Position numbers and translations under genes: made by a program | DNA from: Halolactibacillus miurensis | GTDB lineage: Bacteria > Bacillota > Bacilli > Bacillales > Amphibacillaceae | NCBI RefSeq assembly: GCF_900116255.1 | Contig: NZ_FPAI01000015.1 | Location: 1 to 64,000 of the forward strand | Length of the DNA stretch: 64,000 bases | Direction of reading: 5' to 3' | Part shown: in pieces, positions 48,718 through 59,111 of the stretch | Layout: each line of letters begins with the position of its first letter | How positions within the stretch are numbered: position 1 is the stretch's first letter | Notes under the pieces: model-generated | Seen by the model: the letters and a program-made list of their open reading frames with translations, nothing else | Told to the model about the DNA's origin: nothing | Databases searched by the model: none

Positions 48718-49539
48718 TTACTGAATATGATCGAAATAATTACCGATAGTCGTCTCGATTTTTTGGTTTTTCACATCAACGTGAGAGATTTGAATAAGCG
48801 AGACATAATCTGTCACAACCCGTTCATCTTCTTCATCTTCAGCCTCTGCTAATACACCAATAGCTTTCACTTCTGCTTCAAACTCTTTCAACAAACTTCT
48901 CATGCCATCGATCGTGCCGCCTGCTTTCATAAAATCATCAATGATACAGACTTTCGCTCCTTGTTTTAAGCTACGCTTCGTTAGCACCATCGTTTGGATT
49001 TTCTTTGAAGAGCCTGAGACATAATTAATGCTGACGGTTGATCCTTCCGTAATTTTCGGATCGCGTCTCACGATGACAACTGGTACATTTAAAAAGCTCG
49101 CCACCGCATAGGCAAGCGGAATACCTTTTGTTGCGACTGTCACAACCGCATCGAGTTCAAGATCGGTAAAAGCACTCGCAAATAACCGACCAATCTCACG
49201 GACCGTTTGCGGCTCACCGAGTATATCACTCATAAATAAATAGCCCCCAGGTAAAATGCGGGCCGGGTCTTCTAGACGCTCAGCTAATACAGACAAAAAC
49301 TGATGGCTCTTATCTGCTGCGACATTTGGAATATAGCGTACGCCACCTGCCGCGCCTGAAATTGATTCTAGATGGCCGATGCCTTCATGTTGTAACATTT
49401 GATTCATAATCGTTAAATCTTCACTGATCGATGATTTAGCTGCTTGATATCGCTCAGAGAAGAAAGGTAACGAGATTAATTCCATCGGATGTTCAAGGAC
49501 GTATTCTGTCATTCCGATTAACCGATCACTTCGTTTCAT
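48718..49539 (-). CDS. purR: Purine operon repressor PurR
   Basis: PRPP-responsive repressor of purine genes in Gram-positives. The 273-residue protein has an N-terminal winged helix (1-75; MKRSDRLIGMTEYVLEHP) and a phosphoribosyltransferase-like domain with the PRPP motif VCIIDDFMKAGGT. Its upstream region has two PurBox-like elements in inverted orientation, consistent with autoregulation. ispE, upstream of purR in B. subtilis, is absent here. Confidence 0.96.
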   Translation of the reverse strand: MKRSDRLIGMTEYVLEHPMELISLPFFSERYQAAKSSISEDLTIMNQMLQHEGIGHLESISGAAGGVRYIPNVAADKSHQFLSVLAERLEDPARILPGGYLFMSDILGEPQTVREIGRLFASAFTDLELDAVVTVATKGIPLAYAVASFLNVPVVIVRRDPKITEGSTVSINYVSGSSKKIQTMVLTKRSLKQGAKVCIIDDFMKAGGTIDGMRSLLKEFEAEVKAIGVLAEAEDEEDERVVTDYVSLIQISHVDVKNQKIETTIGNYFDHIQ

Positions 49540-49550
49540 TCCTTCACCTC

Positions 49551-49594
49551 AAAACCGAATATTTTGAAGTAAATATAACATTTTATACGGTTTT
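49551..49594. promoter_or_regulatory. PurBox pair in the purR control region
   Basis: Plus-strand AAAACCGAATATT (49551-49563) matches AWWWCCGAACWWT at all but one position; an inverted AAAACCGTATAAA lies at 49582-49594. They overlap the purR promoter. Confidence 0.6.
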
Positions 49595-49600
49595 AAGCAA
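49572..49600 (-). promoter_or_regulatory. purR promoter
   Basis: Minus-strand TTGCTT (49595-49600), 17-base spacer, TATATT (49572-49577), intertwined with the PurBoxes. Confidence 0.6.
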
Positions 49601-49644
49601 GAGAAAACCAAAAAATCTTCATAATTCTTCGGGTTTTTATCCAA

Positions 49645-49671
49645 CAAAAAAAGCAGTAACGAATTACTGCT
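49645..49671 (-). terminator. veg terminator
   Basis: Stem AGCAGTAA-TTCG-TTACTGCT followed on the minus strand by T residues; the stem overlaps the veg stop region. Confidence 0.88.
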
Positions 49672-49927
49672 CTAATGCTACCATATGGCCTTCATTGATG
49701 AAGTTTAACTCAACTGTTTCTGTTAAAATATCCGCATAACTGTATGAAACGCGTTCGAACGCATTTTCATCTTGGTCTAATGCTACTACAAAGACTGACG
49801 GATACGTTTCCTCAAGCGTTCCAAACCGTTCGACTGTCTTCTTTCTTCCGCCATTCGCAATCAGCTTCAAGCGTTTTCCAATCTGACTATCTAAACTACG
49901 TTTAATCTCAACCAGCGTTTTCGCCAC
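49664..49927 (-). CDS. veg: Veg protein
   Basis: An 87-residue protein matching Veg: [40 protein letters not shown] and [12 protein letters not shown]. It stimulates biofilm formation in B. subtilis; mechanism not settled. The start is a GTG (49925-49927) after GAGGTGA. Two very strong tandem promoters precede it, in keeping with the well-known veg promoter. Confidence 0.96.
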   Translation of the reverse strand: MAKTLVEIKRSLDSQIGKRLKLIANGGRKKTVERFGTLEETYPSVFVVALDQDENAFERVSYSYADILTETVELNFINEGHMVALEQ

Positions 49928-49949
49928 TACACTTCACCTCACTTTGTTC

Positions 49950-49978
49950 ATTATAGCACGAACTAAAAACGAAGTCAA
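49950..49978 (-). promoter_or_regulatory. veg promoter, proximal
   Basis: Minus-strand TTGACT (49973-49978), 17-base spacer, TATAAT (49950-49955). Confidence 0.85.
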
Positions 49979-49989
49979 TAAAATTATTT

Positions 49990-50019
49990 ATTATAACAGT
50001 TATTAATTTTACTTGTCAA
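49990..50019 (-). promoter_or_regulatory. veg promoter, distal
   Basis: Minus-strand TTGACA (50014-50019), 18-base spacer, TATAAT (49990-49995), about 40 bases upstream of the proximal one. Confidence 0.75.
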
Positions 50020-50138
50020 TATATTTTTTTCTTTTCATGCGACCAAAGTCATTATTTAAACTTTCAGACAATTAAAAACCCCCTCGATAGTCGTGCTTCC
50101 CATCGCCTATTATACAATTATGGCTAAGTTGTGAACGT

Positions 50139-50993
50139 TCAGTCGTCATCCTCTTCAATCAGCGGCATCCCCGTCCGAAAGAACCCCCTTGTTTCAATCC
50201 CACCGATACCGTCTTGCTTTGTTAACGTATGACGAATAAGATCTTCTGGGGTTACTCGGTCCATAAACGATGTGTAACAGACTTTAGCCGCAATATAGAC
50301 GGGATCTAGCGCATGAATGTTCACCCGTTCAGGCGATGATGCAAAATTTGCACCCGCTCGAATGAGTGATTGAAAGTGCGATTGACAGGCACCAGCAAAA
50401 ATGACGAGCTGATCTAAGTGACGTTCGATTTTCCTAATCGCTCGCACCGTTTCCACAAAATCTTTCGTATGACGATAGGCCTTTAATTCATTTGGTTTTC
50501 CTTTTTTTTCCGAATAACTATCGTGTCCGGTAATGACGACAATATCCGGACTGATTTTTTCAATTAAGTCTCCAACCACACTGGCCATCTCTTCTTCTTT
50601 GACATACAAACCATGGACATGAATCCCTAACTTTTGATAAGCCTTTATACATTTTTTTAAATAAGTCTGATCGCCATCTAAGTGCAGTACTTTTGCCGGC
50701 AATAAAAAGGCGCGCTCTTCATTGATTCGCATCGATGTATGTTTTAACTTCATCAATTGATAGTCTTGTTTGAACAATCGAAAGGCGTAGGCTTTTTGTT
50801 CATCGGCTTGTTCTATTATCGTTTCTCTCAACGTCTCATCGATTTTCACAACATCGTGTAAAGGCGCATCAGCAATTAATCGCACGTCTTCTCCCGCCAA
50901 CAAGACACCGCGCTCAGTGACATCAATCACCCGAAAGACCGTATCGTGCTCATAACTTTTACGCGTAATCAAATCCCCTACTGAAATATCCAT
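50139..50993 (-). CDS. yabG: Sporulation-specific protease YabG
   Basis: Processes spore coat proteins such as SpoIVA and SafA in the mother cell. The 284-residue protein has the N-terminal GDLITRKSYEHDTVFRV, the VLHLDGD and VVITGHDS blocks, and FAGACQSHFQSLIRAGANFASSP (shown as FAGACQSHF and RAGANFASSP), which includes the likely catalytic Cys. Preceded by a sigma-K promoter. sspF, normally nearby, is absent. Confidence 0.95.
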   Translation of the reverse strand: MDISVGDLITRKSYEHDTVFRVIDVTERGVLLAGEDVRLIADAPLHDVVKIDETLRETIIEQADEQKAYAFRLFKQDYQLMKLKHTSMRINEERAFLLPAKVLHLDGDQTYLKKCIKAYQKLGIHVHGLYVKEEEMASVVGDLIEKISPDIVVITGHDSYSEKKGKPNELKAYRHTKDFVETVRAIRKIERHLDQLVIFAGACQSHFQSLIRAGANFASSPERVNIHALDPVYIAAKVCYTSFMDRVTPEDLIRHTLTKQDGIGGIETRGFFRTGMPLIEEDDD

Positions 50994-51015
50994 TCGGTCA
51001 CCTCCATCATCATGC

Positions 51016-51044
51016 TAGTGTATGCACCTAGCATAAAGAAGGTG
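51016..51044 (-). promoter_or_regulatory. sigma-K promoter of yabG
   Basis: Minus-strand CACC (51041-51044), 16-base spacer, CATACACTA (51016-51024), matching mACm and CATAnnnTA. yabG belongs to the sigma-K regulon in B. subtilis. A perfect inverted repeat ATGCTAG-N9-CTAGCAT (51012-51034) surrounds the -10. Confidence 0.75.
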
Positions 51045-51080
51045 AAAAACCCCTAACGATAAAAAACGTATCGTTAGGGG
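51045..51080 (-). terminator. rsmA terminator
   Basis: Stem CCCCTAACGATA/TATCGTTAGGGG (51050-51061, 51069-51080), followed on the minus strand by five T. Confidence 0.92.
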
Positions 51081-51094
51081 CCCATCATTATCTT

Positions 51095-51982
51095 TTATGC
51101 GTTATTTTGAGCTTCATATAATACATTCGCAAGACTAGCGAACTCTTCCATTGTAAGTGATTCGGCTCGGCGGGTTAAATCAAGTCCAATCGATTGTGCT
51201 AACGTTTCAATTGTGCCTTTATCGAGCAATTCTTTAAAATGTCTTGATAAGTTGTTTCTAAGCGTCTTTCTACGCTGTTGGAACGACGCTTGAATCAACT
51301 CGAAGAAGTAGTCTTCATCTTTAACATCTACCGGTGGCGTCTCTCTAAACGCCAAATGCAGAATAGCGGAATCGACATTAGGTTGTGGCATGAAAACCGT
51401 TTTTGGCACAATAAATAACACAGACGCTTCCGTGTAATACTGGACAGCAAGCGACAAGGAACCGTAACTTTTAGTATTGGGTTTTGCGCTCATCCGGTCC
51501 GCAACCTCTTTTTGAATCATCACAGTCATACTCTCAAAAGGTAGACGATTCATTAAGACTTTCATAATAATTGGGGTCGTCACGTAGTAAGGTAAATTGG
51601 CGACTAATTTAAGCGGTTGGGTATCGTTAAAGTAGTCTGTTAACGTTGGGGCAATATCAGCCGACAGAATATCTTCAAAAACTACTTTCACATTGTCATA
51701 GTCAGCGAGTGTTTCTTGTAAGATCGGCTTCAGACGTTGATCAATTTCAAAGGCCAATACCTTATCTGCATCAATAGCCAGTTGTTCAGTTAAGGCGCCC
51801 ATCCCCGGTCCAATCTCAACAACACCTGTGTCCTTTGTGACACCTGCTTTTTTTGAAATGTTTTCTAACACATTAACATCAATGAGAAAGTTTTGTCCGA
51901 GACTTTTCTTAAAGTGAAAACCAAACTGATTTAAATAGTGTTTCGTCATAGATGGTGTTGCTATCCGCTTTTCTTTAGACAT
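51095..51982 (-). CDS. rsmA: 16S rRNA dimethyladenosine transferase RsmA (KsgA)
   Basis: Dimethylates two adjacent adenines in the 3' end of 16S rRNA. The 295-residue protein has KSLGQNFLID, the SAM loop VVEIGPGMGALTE, and the catalytic NLPYYVTTPI. I start at the ATG 51980-51982, eight bases after AAGGAG, overlapping the rnmV end by 8 bases, so the two are coupled. Confidence 0.95.
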   Translation of the reverse strand: MSKEKRIATPSMTKHYLNQFGFHFKKSLGQNFLIDVNVLENISKKAGVTKDTGVVEIGPGMGALTEQLAIDADKVLAFEIDQRLKPILQETLADYDNVKVVFEDILSADIAPTLTDYFNDTQPLKLVANLPYYVTTPIIMKVLMNRLPFESMTVMIQKEVADRMSAKPNTKSYGSLSLAVQYYTEASVLFIVPKTVFMPQPNVDSAILHLAFRETPPVDVKDEDYFFELIQASFQQRRKTLRNNLSRHFKELLDKGTIETLAQSIGLDLTRRAESLTMEEFASLANVLYEAQNNA

Positions 51983-52535
51983 CGCCATTCTCCTTTTCAA
52001 TTTCTTTCATCGCTGTTTTTAAATCACTTTTTGTGATATGAAACATTGTTAACCGCTTCATTAATTGTTTCCCGTTCGCATAACCAATATTCAAATGCGT
52101 TGTGAGCGCCTCACGCTTCTCTCTTGCATAAGTTCCTCCGATTAAACCGTATCGCATGAGATCTTCCTTTTCTATATCAGATCTATACGTGTCACCGACT
52201 TCATATACAGCTTCCAAGGCTTTTTGTATCGCTTCTTTTGAAGCATGTTCAATCCCAATCCCACGATCATGTTTATCGCGCGCATCATCTTTTGTTAAGA
52301 AGGCGTGCTTACAGCCTGGTACTTGTTCATTAATTATACTACGGATCCGTTGTCCTGGGTAATCAGGATCGGTAAAGACAATCACACCACGGACGTCTTT
52401 TGCGTGTTTGATTTGTGTTAATATTTTATGATTAATGGCAGAGCCATTTGTTTCAATGGTATCCGCATCAACGGCTTGTTTTATTTTTGCTGTATCATCT
52501 TTTCCCTCTACAACAATGACTTCTTTTATCCGCAT
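51975..52535 (-). CDS. rnmV: Ribonuclease M5
   Basis: Matures 5S rRNA from its precursor. The 186-residue protein has a Toprim domain: EVIVVEGKDDTAKIKQA and VIVFTDPDYPGQRIR with the metal-binding Glu and DxD. Directly upstream of rsmA, and downstream of yabE, the usual order. Confidence 0.96.
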   Translation of the reverse strand: MRIKEVIVVEGKDDTAKIKQAVDADTIETNGSAINHKILTQIKHAKDVRGVIVFTDPDYPGQRIRSIINEQVPGCKHAFLTKDDARDKHDRGIGIEHASKEAIQKALEAVYEVGDTYRSDIEKEDLMRYGLIGGTYAREKREALTTHLNIGYANGKQLMKRLTMFHITKSDLKTAMKEIEKENGDV

Positions 52536-52610
52536 CTTTATAGCTCCTTCAATTAATTCTTTCCCTAGTATAGCTTAATCCATCCACACTTGCATCCAAA
52601 AAGAAAAAAC

Positions 52611-52635
52611 AAAAACCCTAGAGAAGTTTCTAGGG
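52611..52635 (-). terminator. Second terminator after yabE
   Basis: Stem CCCTAGA/TCTAGGG (within 52616-52635) followed on the minus strand by TTTTTG. Confidence 0.8.
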
Positions 52636-52640
52636 GAAAT

Positions 52641-52673
52641 AAAAATACGAGAAGACATCAATCGCCTTCTCGT
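52641..52673 (-). terminator. First terminator after yabE
   Basis: Stem ACGAGAAG/CTTCTCGT (52647-52654, 52666-52673), followed on the minus strand by ATTTTTATTT. Two terminators in tandem separate yabE from rnmV. Confidence 0.85.
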
Positions 52674-52709
52674 TAAAATTAGACAAATGCTTGTTCTAGC
52701 ATTCATACT

Positions 52710-53906
52710 TTACTCAATAATAGTAACTTTAACAGTTCTGCGACCAAATTGTTGGGCCGCACTAACCGAACGCATATGCACATCAATACGGTTACCTTTA
52801 ATGGCACCACCTGTATCGCGGGCCACGGCATAACCATAACCTTCCACATATACTTTTGTTCCAAGTGGAATCACGCTCGGATCAACAGCAATGACACCGT
52901 CAGGATTCGCTTTAACATTATATCCTGTCGCCGTTAATCCACGACCATCACATGTCGCACAATTCCAGTTATAAGCAGTGGCATGCATCGTGATTGTTTT
53001 ACCAGCGACCGCAGAGCTTGTCCCACGTGAAGGTGCTTGTTGAATCGCTTTTGTACCAACGGCAACGACGCGTTGTGACGCTTCTTTTTTCACATCTTCA
53101 CTGACTAATTCACGTGATACTTCTTCTCCATTTTCTAATACAACGGTGTAACGTTTCTCAACAAGGCCATTAGAACCTGACTCCACAACTTGTTCTTTGC
53201 CCTTTGTTAATGAACTATCATTTTTTCGGACGGTTGAAAAAGCGACTTCTTCTTCAATAACATCTGTCACTTCTTCCACACGAATCACATCCACAGCCAT
53301 ATCCGCTGTGACTGCTTCCTCGATGCCTGGTTCGACTCGATCCAGGTCAGATAGTTCAAGTTGTTGTTCTTTCAACAGATCTTCAACAGTATCCGCTGTT
53401 GTATAAACATCAGCTGTTTCATTTGTTCCATCCGTTACCGCCACTTTGACCGCACGGTCAATGTCTAACGTTAATGCGTCAGTAATAGCTTCATCTGAAG
53501 CTACACTCAAGTCATCGTGTGAAGCAACCTGAATATTTTCTGCTTCTAAAAATTCACCAACGGTACTTGCTGTTGTCATATATGTGGTTGTATTCGCCTG
53601 ATCATTGACCACGACTTCAACCGCTTCTTTATATTCTACTTCCATATCTGACGAAATATTGGTTGTTAACTCATGTGAGAGATAATCATCTTCTGATGGA
53701 TTGATCTCTAACTCTTCTAGTAAGGCTTCAACTGTTTCGGCGCGTGTCACAACTGTTTCTGTCTCTCCATTATGGGTAAACACAACATCTTTTTTCGTGA
53801 CTTCTAGCCCAACAAAACCAACGACAACAAGTAATAATAGTACTGTGACGACTGGCATAAACACTTTATGTTTAAAAACAGCTGGTAGCTTAGACTTTAG
53901 ATTCAT
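52710..53906 (-). CDS. yabE: Cell wall protein YabE (DUF348, G5 and 3D domains)
   Basis: A 398-residue secreted protein: an N-terminal membrane/signal segment (about 17-35), three DUF348 repeats (about 40-215), a G5 domain (about 215-290, with EKRYTVVLENGEEVSRELV) and a C-terminal 3D domain (about 300-398) with the three catalytic Asp in ATGYNVKANPDGVIAVDP, and RDTGGAIKGNRIDVHM. Resembles resuscitation-promoting factor and stationary-phase muralytic proteins. Own consensus promoter, double terminator. Confidence 0.93.
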   Translation of the reverse strand: MNLKSKLPAVFKHKVFMPVVTVLLLLVVVGFVGLEVTKKDVVFTHNGETETVVTRAETVEALLEELEINPSEDDYLSHELTTNISSDMEVEYKEAVEVVVNDQANTTTYMTTASTVGEFLEAENIQVASHDDLSVASDEAITDALTLDIDRAVKVAVTDGTNETADVYTTADTVEDLLKEQQLELSDLDRVEPGIEEAVTADMAVDVIRVEEVTDVIEEEVAFSTVRKNDSSLTKGKEQVVESGSNGLVEKRYTVVLENGEEVSRELVSEDVKKEASQRVVAVGTKAIQQAPSRGTSSAVAGKTITMHATAYNWNCATCDGRGLTATGYNVKANPDGVIAVDPSVIPLGTKVYVEGYGYAVARDTGGAIKGNRIDVHMRSVSAAQQFGRRTVKVTIIE

Positions 53907-53937
53907 TAAAAAATGCCTCCTTTTAATGTGCGTCTAG

Positions 53938-53966
53938 ATTATAGCTGGATTAAAAGGAAGTGTCAA
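53938..53966 (-). promoter_or_regulatory. yabE promoter
   Basis: Consensus minus-strand TTGACA (53961-53966), 17-base spacer, TATAAT (53938-53943). Confidence 0.85.
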
Positions 53967-53988
53967 ACGACCAAATCGCCATTTGTGA

Positions 53989-54015
53989 CAAAAAAAACGT
54001 TGATATATCAACGTT
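53989..54015 (-). terminator. Terminator upstream of yabE (tatD transcript)
   Basis: Palindromic stem AACGTTGATA/TATCAACGTT (53996-54015), followed on the minus strand by eight T. Confidence 0.85.
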
Positions 54016-54121
54016 TTCATTCATAAAAGCGGTATCATGACAAGTAAATTAAGAAAAGGTTACAAAATAGGCCTTTCGTTACACAATCGTAACATTCCCT
54101 CATTTTTGTCTTTTCACCCAC

Positions 54122-54886
54122 TTAAATACCAAACAGTCTAAGCGCGTTCGCTGTCGTTTGTTGTTCAATTGCTTCAATCGATGTGTCGCGAAGATTGGCA
54201 ATTTGTTCTGCGACTAAACGAACATAAGCTGGTTCATTTCGCTTTCCTCGATGAGGATGTGGGGCTAAAAACGGACAATCCGTTTCAACGAGTAACCGGT
54301 CAGCCGGAACAACTTTTGCGACTTCTTTAGGGGCTTTAGCATTTTTAAATGTGACCGGACCTCCGAGTGAAATATAGAAATTCATATCAAGACATGGCTT
54401 GACATGTTCGACTTCACCCGCAAAACAGTGCATAATCCCACCAACTTCTTCGGCATGTTCTTCTTGTAGTAATTGAATCACATCGTCCGTTGCCTCGCGG
54501 TTATGAATAATAATCGGTAACTTTACTTTCTTTGCGAGGGCGATTTGTTTTCTAAAGACATCTTTTTGTACGTCTTTCGGTGACTTATCCCAGTAATAGT
54601 CAAGACCCATCTCACCTAAAGCGACGACCTTTTCGTGATGCGCGAGTTCTTCTAACCATAAAAGGTCTTCATCGGTAAAATCAATCGCATCAACAGGATG
54701 CCAACCAACCGCCGCATAAATAAAGTCATGTTGTTCTGCTAAAGCCATCGCCTTATGAATCGTCTCATAATCAAATCCCACGACGACCATTTTTTCTACA
54801 CCCGCTGCTTTCGCACGTTGAATGACCTCATCACGGTCTTCATCAAATTGTTCAATATTTAAATGGACATGTGTATCAAATAACAT
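54122..54886 (-). CDS. tatD: TatD-family metal-dependent DNase (YabD)
   Basis: The 254-residue TIM-barrel hydrolase has the metal ligands in FDTHVHLN (2-9), the GEMGLDYYWD block, PIIIHNREA, GIMHCFAGE and VETDCPFLAP. Likely a 3'-5' exonuclease acting on DNA or RNA. Lies between metG and yabE as in B. subtilis. Confidence 0.94.
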   Translation of the reverse strand: MLFDTHVHLNIEQFDEDRDEVIQRAKAAGVEKMVVVGFDYETIHKAMALAEQHDFIYAAVGWHPVDAIDFTDEDLLWLEELAHHEKVVALGEMGLDYYWDKSPKDVQKDVFRKQIALAKKVKLPIIIHNREATDDVIQLLQEEHAEEVGGIMHCFAGEVEHVKPCLDMNFYISLGGPVTFKNAKAPKEVAKVVPADRLLVETDCPFLAPHPHRGKRNEPAYVRLVAEQIANLRDTSIEAIEQQTTANALRLFGI

Positions 54887-54953
54887 CGTTTACTCGCTCC
54901 TTTAATTCTTTGTATCGTTTACGTGTTGTCGTGATTGTCTCTTATTCATGATG

Positions 54954-54989
54954 AAAAAGAGCCAATCACCGGATAGTGATCTGACTCTT
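54954..54989 (-). terminator. metG terminator
   Basis: Interrupted stem AAGAG...ATCAC/GTGAT...CTCTT, followed on the minus strand by TTTC. Confidence 0.7.
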
Positions 54990-55001
54990 TTCTTCGTTAA
55001 A

Positions 55002-57008
<2,007 letters not shown>

Positions 57009-57012
57009 TTAT

Positions 57013-57041
57013 ATTGTAGCCTTTTTACGGTGAATTTTCCA
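57013..57041 (-). promoter_or_regulatory. Possible metG promoter
   Basis: Minus-strand TGGAAA (57036-57041), 17-base spacer, TACAAT (57013-57018). Confidence 0.45.
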
Positions 57042-57059
57042 TCGTTATTACCTGTTTTT

Positions 57060-57310
57060 TTGCTGAGACAGTAAATTCATTCACTGATTCTAAAACGTCA
57101 GGCCTTATAGCCACACCTTTTAAACCTATTTATCGCTCCCTCATTCTTCAACTACTTCCAGTAAGAAGAGAGGTCCAACATTTGAAGTAATCTCTTCACA
57201 TGAGACAATTTTTTCGGTTTATTAGACAGATAAGGGAAAATTGACGGTTTTTTATTCGATTATTTCAAAAAACGTCAGTTACTTTCCTTTTTTTCGAAAA
57301 AAACGAGTTT
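57060..57310. other. Gene-free stretch between metG and abrB
   Basis: No gene or RNA motif is recognised. It contains a GAAGAGA/TCTCTTC inverted repeat with a 19-base loop (about 57167-57199) and several T-rich runs and TTCGA-like words near abrB that could be additional weak Spo0A or AbrB contact sites. Confidence 0.5.
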
Positions 57311-57316
57311 TTTCAA

Positions 57317-57345
57317 TTGACACATATAGAAATTAATGGTATCTT
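57317..57345 (+). promoter_or_regulatory. abrB promoter
   Basis: TTGACA (57317-57322), 17-base spacer, TATCTT (57340-57345). Confidence 0.6.
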
Positions 57346-57357
57346 AAACTATAGGTA

Positions 57358-57365
57358 TTGTCGAA
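57358..57365 (+). promoter_or_regulatory. Spo0A box in the abrB control region
   Basis: Perfect 0A box TTGTCGAA just downstream of the promoter, the arrangement by which Spo0A~P represses abrB in B. subtilis. Confidence 0.7.
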
Positions 57366-57400
57366 ATATACCAAACTATTAATAAAGGGGAGTTTTTCTT

Positions 57401-57679
57401 ATGAAATCAACAGGTATTGTTCGTAAAGTAGACGAACTAGGACGTGTCGTAATTCCAATCGAATTACGTCGTACATTAGGTATTGCAGAAAAGGACGCAT
57501 TAGAAATTTATGTAGATGATGAGCGCATCATTCTTCAAAAATACAAGCCAAGCATGACTTGCCAAGTAACAGGTGAGATTTCTGATGATAACTTGACACT
57601 TGCAGATGGTAAATTGATTCTTTCTCCAGAAGGTGCAAAAGCACTTGTAGAAGAAATCAACAAATCATTAACAAAGTAA
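57401..57679 (+). CDS. abrB: Transition-state regulator AbrB
   Basis: A 92-residue DNA-binding protein with the swapped-hairpin domain (1-50; STGIVRKVDELGRVVIPIEL, RRTLGIAEKDALEIYVDD) and a short C-terminal multimerisation part (about 55-92, with the conserved Cys in MTCQVTGEIS). It represses stationary-phase and biofilm genes during growth. Divergent from metG as in B. subtilis. Confidence 0.97.
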   Translation: MKSTGIVRKVDELGRVVIPIELRRTLGIAEKDALEIYVDDERIILQKYKPSMTCQVTGEISDDNLTLADGKLILSPEGAKALVEEINKSLTK

Positions 57680-57694
57680 TCGAAACATCCTAAC

Positions 57695-57736
57695 AAAAAG
57701 AACTGTTTCCAATTAGGGGGAAACAGTTCTTTTTTT
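57695..57736 (+). terminator. abrB terminator
   Basis: Stem AAGAACTGTTTCC/GGAAACAGTTCTT ending in seven T. Confidence 0.92.
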
Positions 57737-57834
57737 GTTTCCCTTTTGATTGATCATACAGTTTATAGAAAAAATGACAGTCTTATGTTAAAGTATGACT
57801 AACACTAGCACTATTTTAGAAAGCGAGGAAGCAT

Positions 57835-58167
57835 ATGAAATACAGTTTAACCGAACGCACCTTTATCAATACGGAAATCTTACGACACGGCAAACAGTTA
57901 AGTGTGAGCTATCTTTTACTGATCTTTTTAGGTTTTTTCGGTCTGCATCATATCTACTTAGAAGAAAAAATGCTTGGCATTATCAAACTATTGTTGACGT
58001 TAACGGGTATCATCACCTTACCATTCTTTATCGGATCTATTCTGTTAATGCTTGTCGCGCTTTGGTTAATTATTGATGCTTTTTTCATATTCAAGAAAGT
58101 AGAGCGTATGAACAGTCAACTCGAACAATCACTCAAGCGATACGTTGATCAGCTCAAGACTAAATAA
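57835..58167 (+). CDS. TM2-domain membrane protein
   Basis: A 110-residue protein with two membrane helices separated by a short turn: YLLLIFLGFFGLHHIYLEEK (about 25-44) and the second around IITLPFFIGSILLMLVALWL (about 58-77), the TM2 pattern with GLHHIYL. N and C termini are likely cytoplasmic, the latter charged. GAGGAAGC precedes the ATG. An overlapping reading frame at 57795-58076 is not supported. Inserted between abrB and rsmI, where B. subtilis has nothing. Function unknown. Confidence 0.83.
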   Translation: MKYSLTERTFINTEILRHGKQLSVSYLLLIFLGFFGLHHIYLEEKMLGIIKLLLTLTGIITLPFFIGSILLMLVALWLIIDAFFIFKKVERMNSQLEQSLKRYVDQLKTK

Positions 58168-58193
58168 GATCAGCAATAGCCCATCATTTACCC

Positions 58194-58237
58194 AAAACAC
58201 CCCCTTGTTGATGATACAATCAACAAAGGGGGTGTTT
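58194..58237. terminator. Bidirectional terminator between the TM2 gene and rsmI
   Basis: Long stem AACACCCCCTTGTTGAT/ATCAACAAAGGGGGTGTT with a six-base loop and T-rich flanks on both strands, serving the convergent genes. Confidence 0.88.
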
Positions 58238-58238
58238 G

Positions 58239-59111
58239 TTATTCCGATTCTTCTATATGATAGACGTGATAAATATCACGTTTTGGTTGTTTTCTGTCTG
58301 TAGCCACTTGCTTAATCGCTTCTTTACTTTTTTGACCCTCGTTTATATAGTGGTCGACATGATCTTTAATCGATAAGTCTTCCCACCAGTAATCATCTAG
58401 AAGAGCTTCTGTTCGTCCTTCGATGACAATACAGCATTCACCTTTAATCTCTTTACTACTTGACCAGTTAATCACATCATCAATCATCCCACGGCTAAAC
58501 TCTTCAAAACGTTTCGTTAACTCACGACCTACAGCAACTTGTCGGTCCCCGAGATGTGTTTTAATGGCCATTAACGTATCCGTTAAACGATACGGTGATT
58601 CGTAAAGAAGAATCGTCGCCGTTTGTTTATTGATTTCTTCAAACGCTTGTTTGATCTCTTTATTTTTTCGTGGTAAAAAACCGTAAAAATAAAACTGTTT
58701 CGTCGGTAAGCCTGAACCAACAAGCGCAACGAGGGCTGCATTGGCCCCGGGTAACACAATACAATCAATCTCGCGTTCAATCGCTTGCTTGATTAATACT
58801 TCACCTGGGTCAGAAATACCTGGCATACCGGCGTCACTCACTAACGCAAACGTTGTGCCACTTTCAAGTGCGGCGAGGATCTGATCAATTTTCTTTTGAT
58901 CACTATGTTCGTGATAACTAAGAAGTGGGGTTGTTATCTCAAAATGATTCAGTAATTTTTTTGTGTTGCGCGTATCTTCAGCAAGAATTTTATCAGCTAT
59001 TTTTAACGTCTCTAACCCGCGTAAGGTGATATCCTGTAAGTTACCGATCGGTGTTGGCACAATGAATAACTTACCTTGTTCACTTTCTTCATAACTGTTC
59101 TGTGTCCACAT
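58239..59111 (-). CDS. rsmI: 16S rRNA 2'-O-ribose C1402 methyltransferase RsmI
   Basis: The 290-residue protein has the tetrapyrrole-methylase-type SAM fold: LFIVPTPIGNLQDITLRGLE (about 15-34), AEDTRNTKKLLNHF, LVSDAGMPGISDPG and the C-terminal EIKGECCIVIEG. It modifies C1402 of the decoding centre. AGGAGG precedes the ATG. Overlaps yazA by 23 bases. Confidence 0.95.
   Translation of the reverse strand: MWTQNSYEESEQGKLFIVPTPIGNLQDITLRGLETLKIADKILAEDTRNTKKLLNHFEITTPLLSYHEHSDQKKIDQILAALESGTTFALVSDAGMPGISDPGEVLIKQAIEREIDCIVLPGANAALVALVGSGLPTKQFYFYGFLPRKNKEIKQAFEEINKQTATILLYESPYRLTDTLMAIKTHLGDRQVAVGRELTKRFEEFSRGMIDDVINWSSSKEIKGECCIVIEGRTEALLDDYWWEDLSIKDHVDHYINEGQKSKEAIKQVATDRKQPKRDIYHVYHIEESE

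Noticed and set aside
53967-54121. Riboswitch upstream of yabE, as seen before some cell wall hydrolase genes
   Set aside because: The stretch is short, holds the tatD terminator, and the consensus promoter lies only about 30 bases before the gene.
57795-58076. 93-codon frame overlapping the TM2 gene
   Set aside because: The other frame at 57835-58167 has the TM2 pattern and a ribosome binding site; this one has neither.
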